This document shows positions 49,830 to 61,201 of a stretch of DNA of 64,000 nt, piece after piece (position 1 is the first letter of the stretch; the number at the start of each line of letters is the position of its first letter). The stretch comes from Zeus faber. Its lineage: Eukaryota; Chordata; Actinopteri; Zeiformes; Zeidae. Made by a program: the position numbers and the translations under genes. The stretch is from the NCBI GenBank assembly GCA_960531495.1, contig OY482847.1, forward strand, positions 27,583,598 through 27,647,597, in the 5' to 3' direction. Below the pieces are notes generated by a model that searched no databases, was not told the DNA's origin, and saw only the letters and a list, made by a program, of their open reading frames with translations.

Positions 49830-52760
49830 TGGTGAAAACAAACCTTAAAGAAAAGACACCGAAAAACTTTTAATGAAATAAACTGAGATTTCCTGAGTTC
49901 AAAGGGTCAGGACCAGCCTGAGGCAAAATGCGTCAGCGTGCTCCTTTTGAACACTAGCCAGAGGAGGCGGAGTTGTGGGCATCTCTCTTAAACTGGCTGC
50001 TTATATTTTCCCGACTAGTGAATTTACTTAACATGCAAAAGTCACATAACTTCACACATAACACTCAAACAACTCCTGATGAACTTCAACAGGAAGCTTG
50101 GCTAAGACACAAAACCCTGTTCCCCATGGATTCTCACCTCATCTCCTTCCCCCTTTACCCCAGGGCACCCTGGGAAATGCAGTCCACTATTAACCCCGGG
50201 ACGCTACACTGCCCCCACCCAAGAGGTTAGCTGTCCTCAGCAACCCATGAATCAAGTACAAAGTCCCGCAGGTGTTGGGGAAGCCGGTGCTGACGTTGGG
50301 GCTTTCCTCCGGCAACAAAGGTTGGAATGGTTGCACAGAGTTGGTCCTCAACTCCCTAGTACTCCCCAGTGGGAGGCAGGGGCTGGTAGGGAGCGAGTCG
50401 GTCACGGTGGAGGGCCACCATCCAGTTCCGTTTGACCAGCCTCCGGGGAAAGCACCGCATCAAGACCCCCGTTGCTGGCGTCTGTGCCCACTATGAATGG
50501 TCATTGGGGGTCTGGATAGGCCAGCACAGAGGCCTCGGTGAGGGCTGCCCGGAATTTGACGAAGGCAGTAGCACAGTCCTCTCCCCACTGAAACTGTCTG
50601 GCCTTTCTGGGTAAGCCAGTGCAGCAGGCCGGCAACTGTGGCGAAGTCTTTGACGAACCGCCGGTAGAACGAGGCCAGGCCCAGGAATCTTTTCAGCTCC
50701 GCAATGTTCTGTGGAATAGGCCAGTCCTTCACCACAGCTACCTTTGCACGGTCTGTCACCAACCCCTCACGACTGACAACGTGGCCCAGGAAAGCCGTCT
50801 TTTCGCCAGAACAGGTGGCACTTCTTGGTGTGGAGGCGCAGGCTAGCCTGCCTGATGTTTCAAAAAACGTCCCTGCCTAGCGGGTAGGAGTCTTTATGGG
50901 TGATATCGTTGAGATGGCAATAGTCCACACAGAAGCGCCGGCTGCAGTCCTGCAGGACAGCTGGGGCTGACCAGGGGTGACTGGAAGGTTCGATGATGCC
51001 CGCATCCACCATCTCCTGGATCTTCTGCTCTGCTGCCAGCCCCTTGGCTAGGGGCAGACGACGGATGTGGAGGCGAATGGGGCAAGCATCTTCAGTATTG
51101 ATGTCATGCGGCACCAGGTTGGTGTGTGCGCAGTCCTCATCCTTTGCGGCGAAGATGTCTGAAAACGCTCCCAGTATCTCTCACAGCTGGCCCCTCTGGT
51201 CAACCTCCAGACCCTCGCAGCTCCTCTCGAACAGGTCATTCACAGCCTGCCTTGTCTCGGCTGACAGCTGTGGTGTGGAGGACCCCCGGGCTGCTGGCAG
51301 CGATGTGGAGGGCGCCCTGGTTGCTTGTGGAGACATGGAGGGCCCCCTGGTGGCTGGCGGGGACATAGAGGGCGCCCTGTTGGCTGGTAGAGATGTGGAG
51401 GACCCCCTAGTGTCTGGTAGTGATGCGGAGACCTGTTGTGCACCAACTTCACTGCTAGTGTGGAGTGTCACAGTCCCTGTGCGCAGGTAAAGCTTTGACC
51501 TAGCAACATCCACTTTAGCCTACAACTTGGACAGGTCCAGTCCGATGATGCAGGGGTCCTGGATGTTGGCCAGCCAGAACTGGTGGGCACTCCTGCAGCC
51601 GGCAACAGACACACGGAGTGACCCCTTTCCATGCATTCTGGCGCTTCCGCCGGGCACTATCGTGATGCAAACCTTTGTGGGTTTCCAAGATGGCCAGCAG
51701 TGCCCAGCAGGGTTCCAGTGCATACCAAGGAGATGGTGGACCCAGTGTACACCAGGGCTCTGCAGGGGATCCCATCCAAGTCACAGTCCAAGTACAGTCC
51801 GTGTGCCTGGCCTAGCCGGCTGAGCTGCCATTGGGCGTTGGTGGGAGGGGTGTGGGTGGGCAGCGGTCCCCTTGTTGTGCTGCCCTGCTCTAGTTTGACG
51901 ACGGCTTGAGCTCCAGGCATCGTGGAGCCGGGGCTGGGCAATTGCGTGCGATGTGCTCTGGCTCCCCGCATTGGTAGCAGTCCCCAGTGGACTGGCCTCC
52001 CCATCTGTCGCTTAGGTCATGGTGGGGGAGCAGGGTTGGCTTGCCGAGTCACCTCTTCCCCGTCGCTGTCATGGTGGTCCACACGCCGCACCTGAGGCCT
52101 CACAATTGGAGAATGCTCCCTGGTACGCAACAGGTGCTCAACCCGTTCTGCTTCAGTTAGGGCCACTGTCGGATGTGTTCACTGAGGCATTCAGGACATA
52201 GCCCCCGGATGAAGGCTTGGAGAGCAAGTTCCTCCTGTGTTGCTGCATCAAAGGTAGGATACCCCCGCCACGCATTGAGGCGAAGGTCTGCTGCGCACAC
52301 GCCCAGGCTCTCCCCCAGTCCTCTTCGGCAGTTGACAAGCTGATCCCTGACATCATTAGGGTAAATCCGGTGGCTGAAATTATACTGTAATGCCCTCTCA
52401 ATGGCTAGCCAGTATAGCTGTTCCTCTGGCTGCAGGTCTATGAGGATTTGTAGAGCTTTTTCTACCAGGGAGAGGGCAACGTGAACAGCAGTTTCTTCTG
52501 CCGTCCAGGAATTTGAGGAAGTTGAATTTGAGGAAGTTGAGCAGCCAGCCGAACCTGGATGAGGTAGGTTTCAATATGCTCCTCTCAACCAAACTGCGAT
52601 AATTTAGTGGTGCTCCATCGGGTGCCATCCTCCGTCACTCTCGCCGATGGCAGTCTAGCAGCGGAATCCTCCGCTCCTCTTCTCCGCGGCGTTGCAGAGA
52701 TGGCAATGTCCGATTGACTCACTGTTGGTAGCGGGGCGCTGCACCCATCTGGTATCAGGT
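49830..52760 (-). mobile_element. Ty3/gypsy LTR retrotransposon fossil, gag-protease-RT order, broken
   Basis: On the minus strand: gag-like sequence (about 52.6-52.0 kb), a CCHC zinc knuckle CYQCGEPEHIARNC (about 51.98-51.93 kb), a protease-like segment (about 51.8-51.7 kb), RT segments (about 51.1-50.87 kb with IIEPSSHPWSAPAV, and about 50.76-50.6 kb with RFLGLASFYRRFVKDF) and a pol tail. A polypurine tract ending gggtgggggcag abuts an LTR start TGTAGCGTCCCGGGG at 50208. Protein order and wording differ from the copies at 22 and 59 kb, so it is a separate gypsy lineage. Broken, many breaks, old. Confidence 0.82.
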
Positions 52761-54590
52761 TCAATTTTTACTCTGCCTGCCTCCAACACAAATCCGGCTT
52801 GTATTTGGACAAAGTTCTAGGGCAAGGGTGAGTAAGAGACTAGTTGACAATAGGGGTCTCTGAGCCTTGAGATGGGTAAGATCTTCTCCAAAGCTATCCA
52901 TCTGTGCCTGTTTCAGATTTTCTATTTCTACCTGAAGACAATCAGCTGTGGCGGGGGTTACATATGATCATCCGTTTTAACTGGACTGAAGCATCAAGGA
53001 GAGCTTGATAAGTTTTGTAATGCCTGAAATCTGGGACAGACCCAATAGCGGCAACTTCTCCGCAAAAGGAATGCTTAATTTCAAGCTGATGGTGATCTTC
53101 ATCATTGCTGAAGTCAGCAGGGTCTTGGGGCCAGGTATCAGGAGGGTGGTAAAGGAATTGAGGGCCTTGGCTCCACCAGTTTGGCTGCTGGATCTCTCCA
53201 AGTTCTTGCATCTTGGACACTCTGGTACCAACAAAGACCTTAAAGCAACATGAATCTGCCTACAACCAAGCAAGAACAGTGGTTGAATCTGACCAAAGGA
53301 TGGTACGTCTAATTGAAAGATTCAGTTCTGTTCTGAGGAGGTAACAAACAGGGTTTCCCCCAGAAAAGTTGTTAGGCCCGGTGGAAAGTGCATGGGGCGG
53401 TGGGGGGTTAAGAGAGTGATGCTGAGAGTGTCCCCGTTATGCACAGTGCTGTTTTGTTTCGTTCAATGAAGAAATTTTGTAAAATATAATACATGTGACT
53501 AAAAAATTCTTGTGTTTTTGATCAACAATATCATATTATTTGAGAGGGCTTTGATGTTTGATTGGAATGACAGATCAATAGATTATAGACTTTTATGACT
53601 CGCTTTTTTTTTCTGATTGGCTAAGTGACCATAATGCGGTATTGATGAGTGCTGTTGTTGTTTGGCTCTCGACCAAAAGTTCAGAAGGTATAAAGGCGAG
53701 TCACACCGTTCGCACGGGAAAGAGAAAGCGGCGGCATGTCATACAGAGGGATACAAAGGATTTCAAGTAGCTCGCTCCAAACCATAATGATTGGGGGGCA
53801 GATATTTAGATCAGCAGCTCGTGCATGGCACCAAAATCAGCATTACAATTCGGTTGGGTAGATACTGATCGTATAGGAACCGGTGCCATAGTGCTACCGG
53901 ATTTCGGTAACCAACCCAAACATCCAGCGCATGATTATGTTTGGATTGGGCATGGAGCGGAGGGGCTATAAACAGACTGTTCTAGAGAAAGACAGAGAGA
54001 GGGAGATAGATGTTATTGTCTTTCTCAGGCTCTATCTATAGTTAATTTTTTTATATCAATACAGCAAAACCTTATGGAGAAGCTTGGACTGAAATAATTC
54101 CCCTATACCCACACCCACACACACACATCATAGTACTAGACACACCACTTGTCACTGTCTGTGTCAGTCTGTCAGGATCTACACTAACACGCAGTGTTAC
54201 ACACAAACATACACCTAGTCAGGCATATGTACATACACACACACGTGCACACCCAATCTACCTCCGCCTTCTATTTCGCTACTCTCTTTTTATTTATCTG
54301 ATGAAGGTTATTCTGGTTTAAATTCCTCTCTTGTCCCTCCCCTCGCTCATAGCCTCCCCATTCCCCCTCCACCCCCCCACCCCATCCACTCCACCCTCTA
54401 GTTTGTCACCTTCTGCCAAGGAGCTAGTGGGCGTCTTCCCACTGGAGAAGTAGCGGAGTGACCTGACGTATTGGTGTCAGTGGCAGTCCACATAGGTGTT
54501 TATATTTCCTCTGAAGGGAAAGCACAGGGTGTGTGTGCTCAAACAGAGCAAGTCAATCTGCAGTGAAAACGAGACACAGCTCACCTTGAC
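52761..54590. other. unassigned stretch
   Basis: Probably includes the far LTR or leader of the gypsy fossil near 52.76-52.9 kb. Minus-strand open frames at 52942-53273 overlap but show no family signature that I recognise. CA-rich sequence lies at 54105-54245. Confidence 0.4.
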
Positions 54591-54800
54591 TGAAACACCA
54601 GCCCCCTCAAAAATATAGCTCTTCTAGATTCAGGAAGTAATCGCACCCTAGTCAGCCAGGACAGTCTTCCTAGGGATGTAATTTTTTGTGGAGGGACAAG
54701 TGACATTTTCTATATTCACGGTGACAGGGTAGGATACCCCATAGCTGAGGCAGCTAAGTCAAAGTTCAACACTTCTTGCTTTCAGTAGGGGTATTAGGAT
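54590..54800 (+). mobile_element. retroelement protease scrap (gypsy-class), broken
   Basis: A frame here carries ALLDSGSNRTLVSQ followed at the expected spacing by IHGDRVGYPIAEA, the pattern of aspartic proteases of fish Ty3/gypsy elements. No neighbouring gag, RT or LTR could be assigned, so this is an isolated fossil fragment. Confidence 0.6.
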
Positions 54801-56689
54801 AACTGCCCTATCAGGTTGCATTAGGCTGTGATCTCCCTATCCTTGCTGAATTGATAGCCAAAGCAGTCTCATGAAGCTAGGGCCAGCTGCACCAGTGAAA
54901 GCTTGTTCACTGTCACAGGGTCCAAAAGCAAGCAGGAACAGGCTAGTTCAATAGTGGGGTGGGAGGAGGTGGTTGTAGGATGTTGTTCGTCAATTTGATT
55001 TTAACTTTTAGAGACTTCTGTAGTTGAAGGAATTGAAGGAAGCTGTGGCCATCGATGTTATACCTTTTGGGTTAAGGTTGGGAAGGATATTAGCGAATTG
55101 TTTATGTTTGTTTTGTCAAAAATGTGTTCCAGATGAGTAATTCCTTGTATTTTTTCCAAGACCTAAAGATTGTAAGATATTGTCACGAGTCAACTAGAGA
55201 TGAATGTGGTGGAACCCAGATGCAAACACAGAGACAAAGCAAAGTTGGGTAAACTCAATAATCTTTACTTAAGGAGCCAGGTAACATCAAACAAAGAAGG
55301 AATGACGAACTAGCCTCAAGACACACTGGTGGAAGGGAATAAATACACATGAAACACAAACAGAAAAAAGTTGGGTGAGACACAAACCCATTGCCGTATG
55401 CAGAAATTGTATGTGGGGTGAGCCAGTACAAAATTGGGTGGGCCATCTTTTCCCCAGAAAAAGGACTTAGATTTAAAAGATTTTAAAAATTTGACAGCAA
55501 ATATCTCCTTTCTTGCCTGGAACTGTTAACTGACATAATGGACAAGACCGACAATAAAAAAAATATATATATGTTTTGCAACATTCTGCATTACCAAGGC
55601 AATAACTGCAAAACACTGACTACCACATGCTCAACAAACCAAGCTCAGGCTGTACAGCTTATGCTGTAACCGTATAGAGTGGGGACTTGGGGTTCCGTGG
55701 GGGACTGGGGGTTCAGGAGGTGTGTGCTCAGGGGGGTCCGTCCTGTTGACATTCTCCTCTGGGCAGGTTCTGATCAAACGACCTTGTTTTTCCACACCCA
55801 AAGCATTTCATCATGTCAGATGTGGCATAAACAGTGTCATCCGTCTCAGTGATGCTGTATTTCAATGTTAGTTTAAGTTCTGCTGCATTGTTTTTTAAAA
55901 CCATAAAGACTTCTAAATGAGAAAAGAAAATATGTTTAAGTTGAGGAGCTTTGCAACTCAAGGAAATCAATTTAAGGGGGGAAACAATCTGCCAAAACCT
56001 GGCCCGCTCCTTTCCCAACATTTCATTAGTGATGAATGGGGCACATTGGAATTGGTCATTCTTTTGGCAGGGTTCGTCAGAAGGAGAACGGGGACGAAAG
56101 TGTCACAGATGACGACTCTGCTTTCCACTAAAAACTGTTCACTTTATACACACGGTGCAGATAAATCACCACGGCCCTGCTCATTCTGGAAGCTAATTTT
56201 TATAGGAGTAGCCCACCTTCTCCCCCCGCTGCCAAACAGCAGGAGAATCGGGCGAGCTTCACCGCATGCCGGTGAGTGAGCGCCGCCCTCCGGTACCATT
56301 TGCCGGCATCTGCCCGGCAGCACTACAACAAACAAACTAAACGAGCACAACAATCACAAACAACAAAAAACACAAAATAAACTATGCGTTCATAAGGAAC
56401 GCAACAAAACAAAAGTAGAGAGACAAAAGAAGAGAAAGTAAAAGATGGCTAAATGGCGAACTGCAACAGAGATTGGCCTGTTTCAAATTCAATTAGCACT
56501 GGGGGATTGCTATGGGAGAATCCATCATGTACCTTCTAAAGCTTGGGTGAACATTTAGATCACATTTGTGAAAATGATACCAACTACATCAACATCATCA
56601 TGAGTAAGTAAAAAAGTTGCATAAACATCAAAGAAAATCCTAGTATATGTAAATGTTATTGAGGAATTTAACTGATTCTGATGATAATG

Positions 56690-56736
56690 ATGATGATGAT
56701 GATGATGATGATTAATAATAATAATAATAATAATAA
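56690..56736. repeat. (GAT)n and (AAT)n compound microsatellite
   Basis: About seven GAT units followed by about eight AAT units. Confidence 0.92.
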
Positions 56737-57486
56737 TGTAATGACTATGGAATAATTATGGAGTACTTAAGTAAGGGTTAAATTGCACAATTTGTAAATT
56801 GCACAAATTGAAAGAATAGTGTTTTGAGCTGGTTTGTGTACAGGGAGACATTTAAGGAAAATGAAATATCGCGAACCAAGGTTTCACCATAGCGAAGGGG
56901 CCAAATATACACCCAATAGTAGCTATTCTATACAATACAGTGGTTGAACCAATTTGTAAGCATCCAAAACATATATAGAACGTGTGATGAAAATAACTAC
57001 CCCTCACTAAATAAGAGGCCAAATAAAATTCCTTTTGGGCTTGTTTTGGATCCATCTGAAAGCGGCCCTAATCTCCTCATAGCTACTGGCTTTAGTGGAG
57101 CCCTAACTATAACACTGAGTCACTCAACTGTTCATTGGCTTCCGACAGGAATGTCTGTGTCATGTGTTATGACAAACGTTAATGAGAGCCAGTATTTTGT
57201 GGTTAATTTTCATTTACCCGAATCGCAAAGGTTGACAAGTTCATGCATGTGTGGCGCAAGCACGGACACATACATATACACACACAAACACACACACATA
57301 CACATGCATTTACATAGTGACCATCTTTCAACTTATCAACCAAAACATTTTTTCTATCCAAGTTTATATAATTTGTTTTCAACTCTAAACATAACTTCGA
57401 TGCTATTTACATGTTTTGGGGTCCAGGGGTTTGGGGTTTTTTTTGACCAGAGTTATGACGGATATCGTACATACCAACTACAGATC

Positions 57487-57487
<1 letters not shown>

Positions 57488-57572
<85 letters not shown>
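57488..57572. repeat. (GT)n microsatellite
   Basis: About 42 uninterrupted GT units. Confidence 0.97.
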
Positions 57573-57573
<1 letters not shown>

Positions 57574-57842
57574 CGCAACCTTGCACTTGTCCGTGTCTGC
57601 TGAACATATCGCTGCGGTTTCAGTTCTGACAAGAAGAGTGGCGTTGTGTTAGCTTTTGATAACAGCAACTCTCAATCTTGGTCTGGCGTCCTTCGCTGTC
57701 TCATTTTGTCGATGAATGTCCTTTTAATGGCCAAGTGGAGCGGAGCTGGAGCGGGAGAACGGAAGCTGAAATTGGAGAGAGATCAGACACATTATTCATC
57801 ATAATTCCGAACTCACCACTGAATCATCTCCTGCCATGCCGT

Positions 57843-57847
<5 letters not shown>

Positions 57848-57886
<39 letters not shown>

Positions 57887-57891
57887 TTCCC
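57848..57891. repeat. (CT)n microsatellite
   Basis: About 20 CT units with two TTT interruptions. Confidence 0.92.
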
Positions 57892-58940
57892 CCACTATCT
57901 CTGGCTGTCAATCTGGCTTTCCTGGTGTAGGCCTTGTGCTCGCTAGATTGGCAACAGTTTTCTATATAAGCATAATTTCTCTTTTTTTTTTGGCCTGTTA
58001 TTTCATCCATCTCTTAGCATCTTGCTGTATCTCCCAATATCCCTCACAGGCTTAACATGAATAAGCCAAGGTCAGAAGTTTCAGGATCGGAGTGTTTCAT
58101 AAAAGCCCCTCTGAAGCTTGGGAGGGCAAGACTTACATTAGACAGGTGGAGAGAGATCGAGAGAGAGAACCTCTTTTAGTGAAACGGGGATGCTCATGTG
58201 TAGAGCAGGTGGTGTCCGGAGGAAAGTTTGGTGCATGCTGGGTGCGTGTAAGAGGAGTTTGAGTGTGTGTGTGCGCCTGTTTGTGTCGTTTTACCTCACA
58301 TCACAGCCCTGTGTACGGGAAGAGGCACGAGAGGAGTGAGGTCACTGGATGGAGGAAATAACTTTGGTGAACAGTTGTGTCCTTAGCTGGTCTTGTTTAT
58401 GAATCAAGGTGTGCCACGGCGAGGTCTGCTTATTTAAAGCAAATCAGCCAACCTGGACGACATGTGTTCTTGTTTACCTGTGGCATCTGTTAGTCAGAGT
58501 GCATTAGTCACGGATAGCAATTAGAAGGTCTCTTTAACTGGCATTATGCTCAGGAACAAAGAACGTACACAGAAAGTTATATGGTTCAGTACGGTTAAAC
58601 ACAACATTTCAATTGTGAACAAGAGATAAACATTTATCTCAACTTCATGAACCAATGCAATAATATGATCAATGAATAATTTTGTGATGACATTTGGCTC
58701 ATACACAATTTGTAAATCAAATTACTGGTGGCAAAAAGAAAAGATTCCTGCCAGTTTATATGAAATAATTCACTGGATTAAGCCACAGATTATTAAATAG
58801 TGTTTTGGTGTTGCATAGAAATGACTAATTTAAGAAGAAAAATTGAACAGTTTTGTGGTGTAAGCAATACTGACATGTCAACTGAACCTGAAACTGGAAA
58901 AAGATACAACCCCACGTAGTAGATAGAGAGATAGAGGCCT

Positions 58941-60835
58941 GATGCGTCCCACCCCAGGACCCATGTGGGATTCGCCAGGTTCCCAGCCCCTCCCAGTGCC
59001 CCGGAGGGGAACGTCTGGGCTTTGGTTGAGGCGTCACAGGTGGAGGTTTGTTGTGTGCATGGGGATGCCCATATCTGCTGGTCCGGCTCAAAATTTGTTA
59101 CAAGGGAAAAATGGATAGGGTACAGGCTGTGGTTAGTTCCCACCTGGCCAGGGTTTGACGCGTTGATGAGAGAGGCTCGGGGAGTGCATTCACGGTCAGG
59201 AGGGAGATGTGAGTGTTGCGTGGCATGCGGTGATGTGGAGGGGTCGTCGGTGGGCGCGACAGTTGCAGGGGTTATGTTCCCATGTGAGATCTTCCCCGGC
59301 CCCCTTGACCTTCCCTATCGATGATTTTCTGCTGGAGCAGTCATGGGACAACACCTTACGCGGGGCCTTTGGGGGGTAGTTAAAGTCGTTGGTGTATTGA
59401 TGTGCCCAGACGCTGTGCTCACTCAGCCGTATTTTTCGGTGATTAGGGACAGGTTGTATCGAGTGAGCTGTGACACTCAGACAGGAGAAGAGATAACCCA
59501 GTTGTTGGTGCCAAAGAGCCGAAATGCTCTTCCAGGCAGCTCACCAAAACCCTGTGGCCAGTAAGCCCGGTCACGAGAAAACACGACAGCAGATAATGGC
59601 CCCCTTCTATTGGCCGGGCATTTGGGCAGATGTGCGTAAATGGTGCGCTGCCTGTCCTGAGTGGCAGTTAGTCCCCCCCCCCCTTCTACGCTTTAATAAA
59701 ACACTGAAAAACATGATTCGGAGGGGACGGTAGCTCAGGAGGTAGAGCTGGTCGTCTAGTAATCTAATGGTTGCTGGTTCGATCCCAGGCTCCTCCTGCT
59801 AGCATGCTGTAGTGTCCTTGAGCAAGACACTTAACCCCTCATTGCTCCTGATGGCTGCGTCCGTCGGTGTTTGAATAATTGTAAGTCGCTTTGGATAAAA
59901 GTGTCTGCTAAATGACGAAATGTAATGTAATGTAATGATTCGAAGGTTCGTTCAAGACAATAGCCATAATTGGGAAGAGTGGTTGGACCCCCTGTTGTTT
60001 ACGTTGCGGGAGGTTCCCCAGGCCTCCACGGGATTTTCTCCCTTTGAACTCCTCTTTGGCAGGAGACCCCGGGGGGTGCTAGACCTAATTAGAAAAACTG
60101 GGAGGAATGTCCTAGCACCAGTAAGAACAAAATACAGTATGTTATGGACCTGAGAGCAAAGTTACACACGCTGATTCAACCGTTATCACGGGACAATTTG
60201 CTCCAGGCTCAGGAACGTCAGCGCCTCTTATACGACAGGGGGCTCAGCTTAGACAATTTGCACCGGGAGACAAGATGTTAGTATTGCTCCCTATGTCCAG
60301 CTCAAAATTGCTCGCGAAGTGGCAAGGGCCTTTTGTGGTCCCACGGCGGGTGGTCGAGGTCAATTATGGGGTCGAACGGTTTGAGAGGCAGGGGATGACA
60401 CAGATTTATCCCCTAAACCTCTTAAAAGGAATGGAGGGAGGGGGTGCCAGTGTTTCTTGTCACGCCGGTCATTGAGCAGGATGAGTTGGGGCCAGAGGTT
60501 CAAAAAGCGGGTGATCATACCGTGACCCTGTTAAGTGACCATCTCTCTCCGTCCCAGAGGGCGGACGTGGCTGCACTTCAGGGTTGCTTCTCTGATGTCT
60601 CCTTCTCCTCCCTGCCAGGCCTCAAGTCCCTCCTACATCACCAGGTGTACGAACCCGGGAGTGAAGATTGTGCAGGCTGAATTAGAGGCCATGCTGGACA
60701 TTGGCGTGATAGAAGAGTCCACAAGTGATTGGTCTAGTCCCATCGTGCTGGTGGGTCTGTACGGTTCTGCGTAGACTATCGAAGGGTGAATGCTGACAAA
60801 ATTCCACGCCTACCCGATGCGGCAAACTCTCAGAG
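58941..60835 (+). mobile_element. GmR1-like Ty3/gypsy LTR retrotransposon fossil with integrase ahead of RT, broken
   Basis: Parts in order on the plus strand: protease-like segment (about 58.96-59.3 kb, EVCCVHGDAH), linker, integrase zinc segment (about 59.45-59.68 kb, FYWPGIWADVRKWCAACPEW), integrase core end (about 59.68-60.1 kb, interrupted by a SINE, with FSPFELLFGRRPRGVLD), integrase C-terminal tail (about 60.14-60.44 kb, LLAKWQGPFVVPRRV), linker, then the start of RT (about 60.68-60.83 kb, ELEAMLDIGVIEES, SSPIVLV). Integrase before RT is the GmR1-type order known from cod and other vertebrates. Clearly broken, many breaks, old. Confidence 0.85.
59721..59942 (+). mobile_element. tRNA-derived SINE, copy 3, with target-site duplication
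   Basis: Full-length SINE with an intact box B (GGTTCGATCCC) and an (AATGT)n tail. The 8-base direct repeat atgattcg flanks it (59713-59720 and 59935-59942). It lies within the integrase part of the GmR1-like fossil, in the same orientation. Confidence 0.9.
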
Positions 60836-60844
60836 TGGCACCGA

Positions 60845-60955
60845 TTGATCCAACTTGGGGCAGGGAGCTTTCCCAATGTTTGTCTGTCTTGCAGAGGGAA
60901 TCGGCGCACGGGCCCGTCAGCCAACCAGGATCTAGAGAGTGCTGGAAAACCACCA

Positions 60956-60996
<41 letters not shown>

Positions 60997-61118
60997 TTTC
61001 ACCCTTCTGGCCAGTGAGCCTTTTGTTCGTTGATATAATAAAAACCCTCGCCATGTTGGCAAACCACGGCAAAAAGGACCCTGTCTCCCTCCCTAAACCT
61101 CCGGGCAGACTCCCACAA
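60845..61118 (+). mobile_element. LTR fragment of the GmR1-like family
   Basis: Carries the family phrases gcagggagctttcccaatgt, cttgcagagggaatcggcgc, ccagtgagccttttgttcgt, ataataaaaaccctcgccat and ctccctccctaaacctccgg, matching 48250-49825. It directly follows the GmR1-like coding remains, which is the main reason to call the repeat an LTR. An (ATT)n tract expanded inside it. Broken. Confidence 0.65.
60954..60997. repeat. (ATT)n microsatellite
   Basis: About 13 ATT units inside the LTR fragment. Shorter ATT/TTA-rich sequence stands at the equivalent place in the copy near 49.67 kb. Confidence 0.93.
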
Positions 61119-61124
61119 GATGGA

Positions 61125-61130
61125 TGGATT

Positions 61131-61200
<70 letters not shown>

Positions 61201-61201
61201 C
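61125..61201. repeat. (GATA)n microsatellite
   Basis: About 19 GATA units immediately after the LTR fragment. Confidence 0.95.

Larger units (their letters stand above)
54801..58940. other. intergenic stretch with microsatellites
   Basis: No gene is supported. Simple repeats lie at 56690-56736 (GAT then AAT), 57488-57572 (GT) and 57848-57891 (CT). The 219-codon frame at 56944-57603 runs into the GT array and has no family signature. Confidence 0.45.

Noticed and set aside
50993-51490. A 165-codon plus-strand frame
   Set aside because: It is antisense to a gypsy fossil. Its repetitive Val-Ala-Gly pattern comes from a local gag/pol-adjacent tandem repeat.
56944-57603. A 219-codon frame as a candidate gene
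   Set aside because: It runs into a GT microsatellite, lacks any domain and has no splice or promoter support.
61125-61201. A regularly spaced repeat resembling a CRISPR array
   Set aside because: It is a plain GATA microsatellite without spacers, and the genome is vertebrate.
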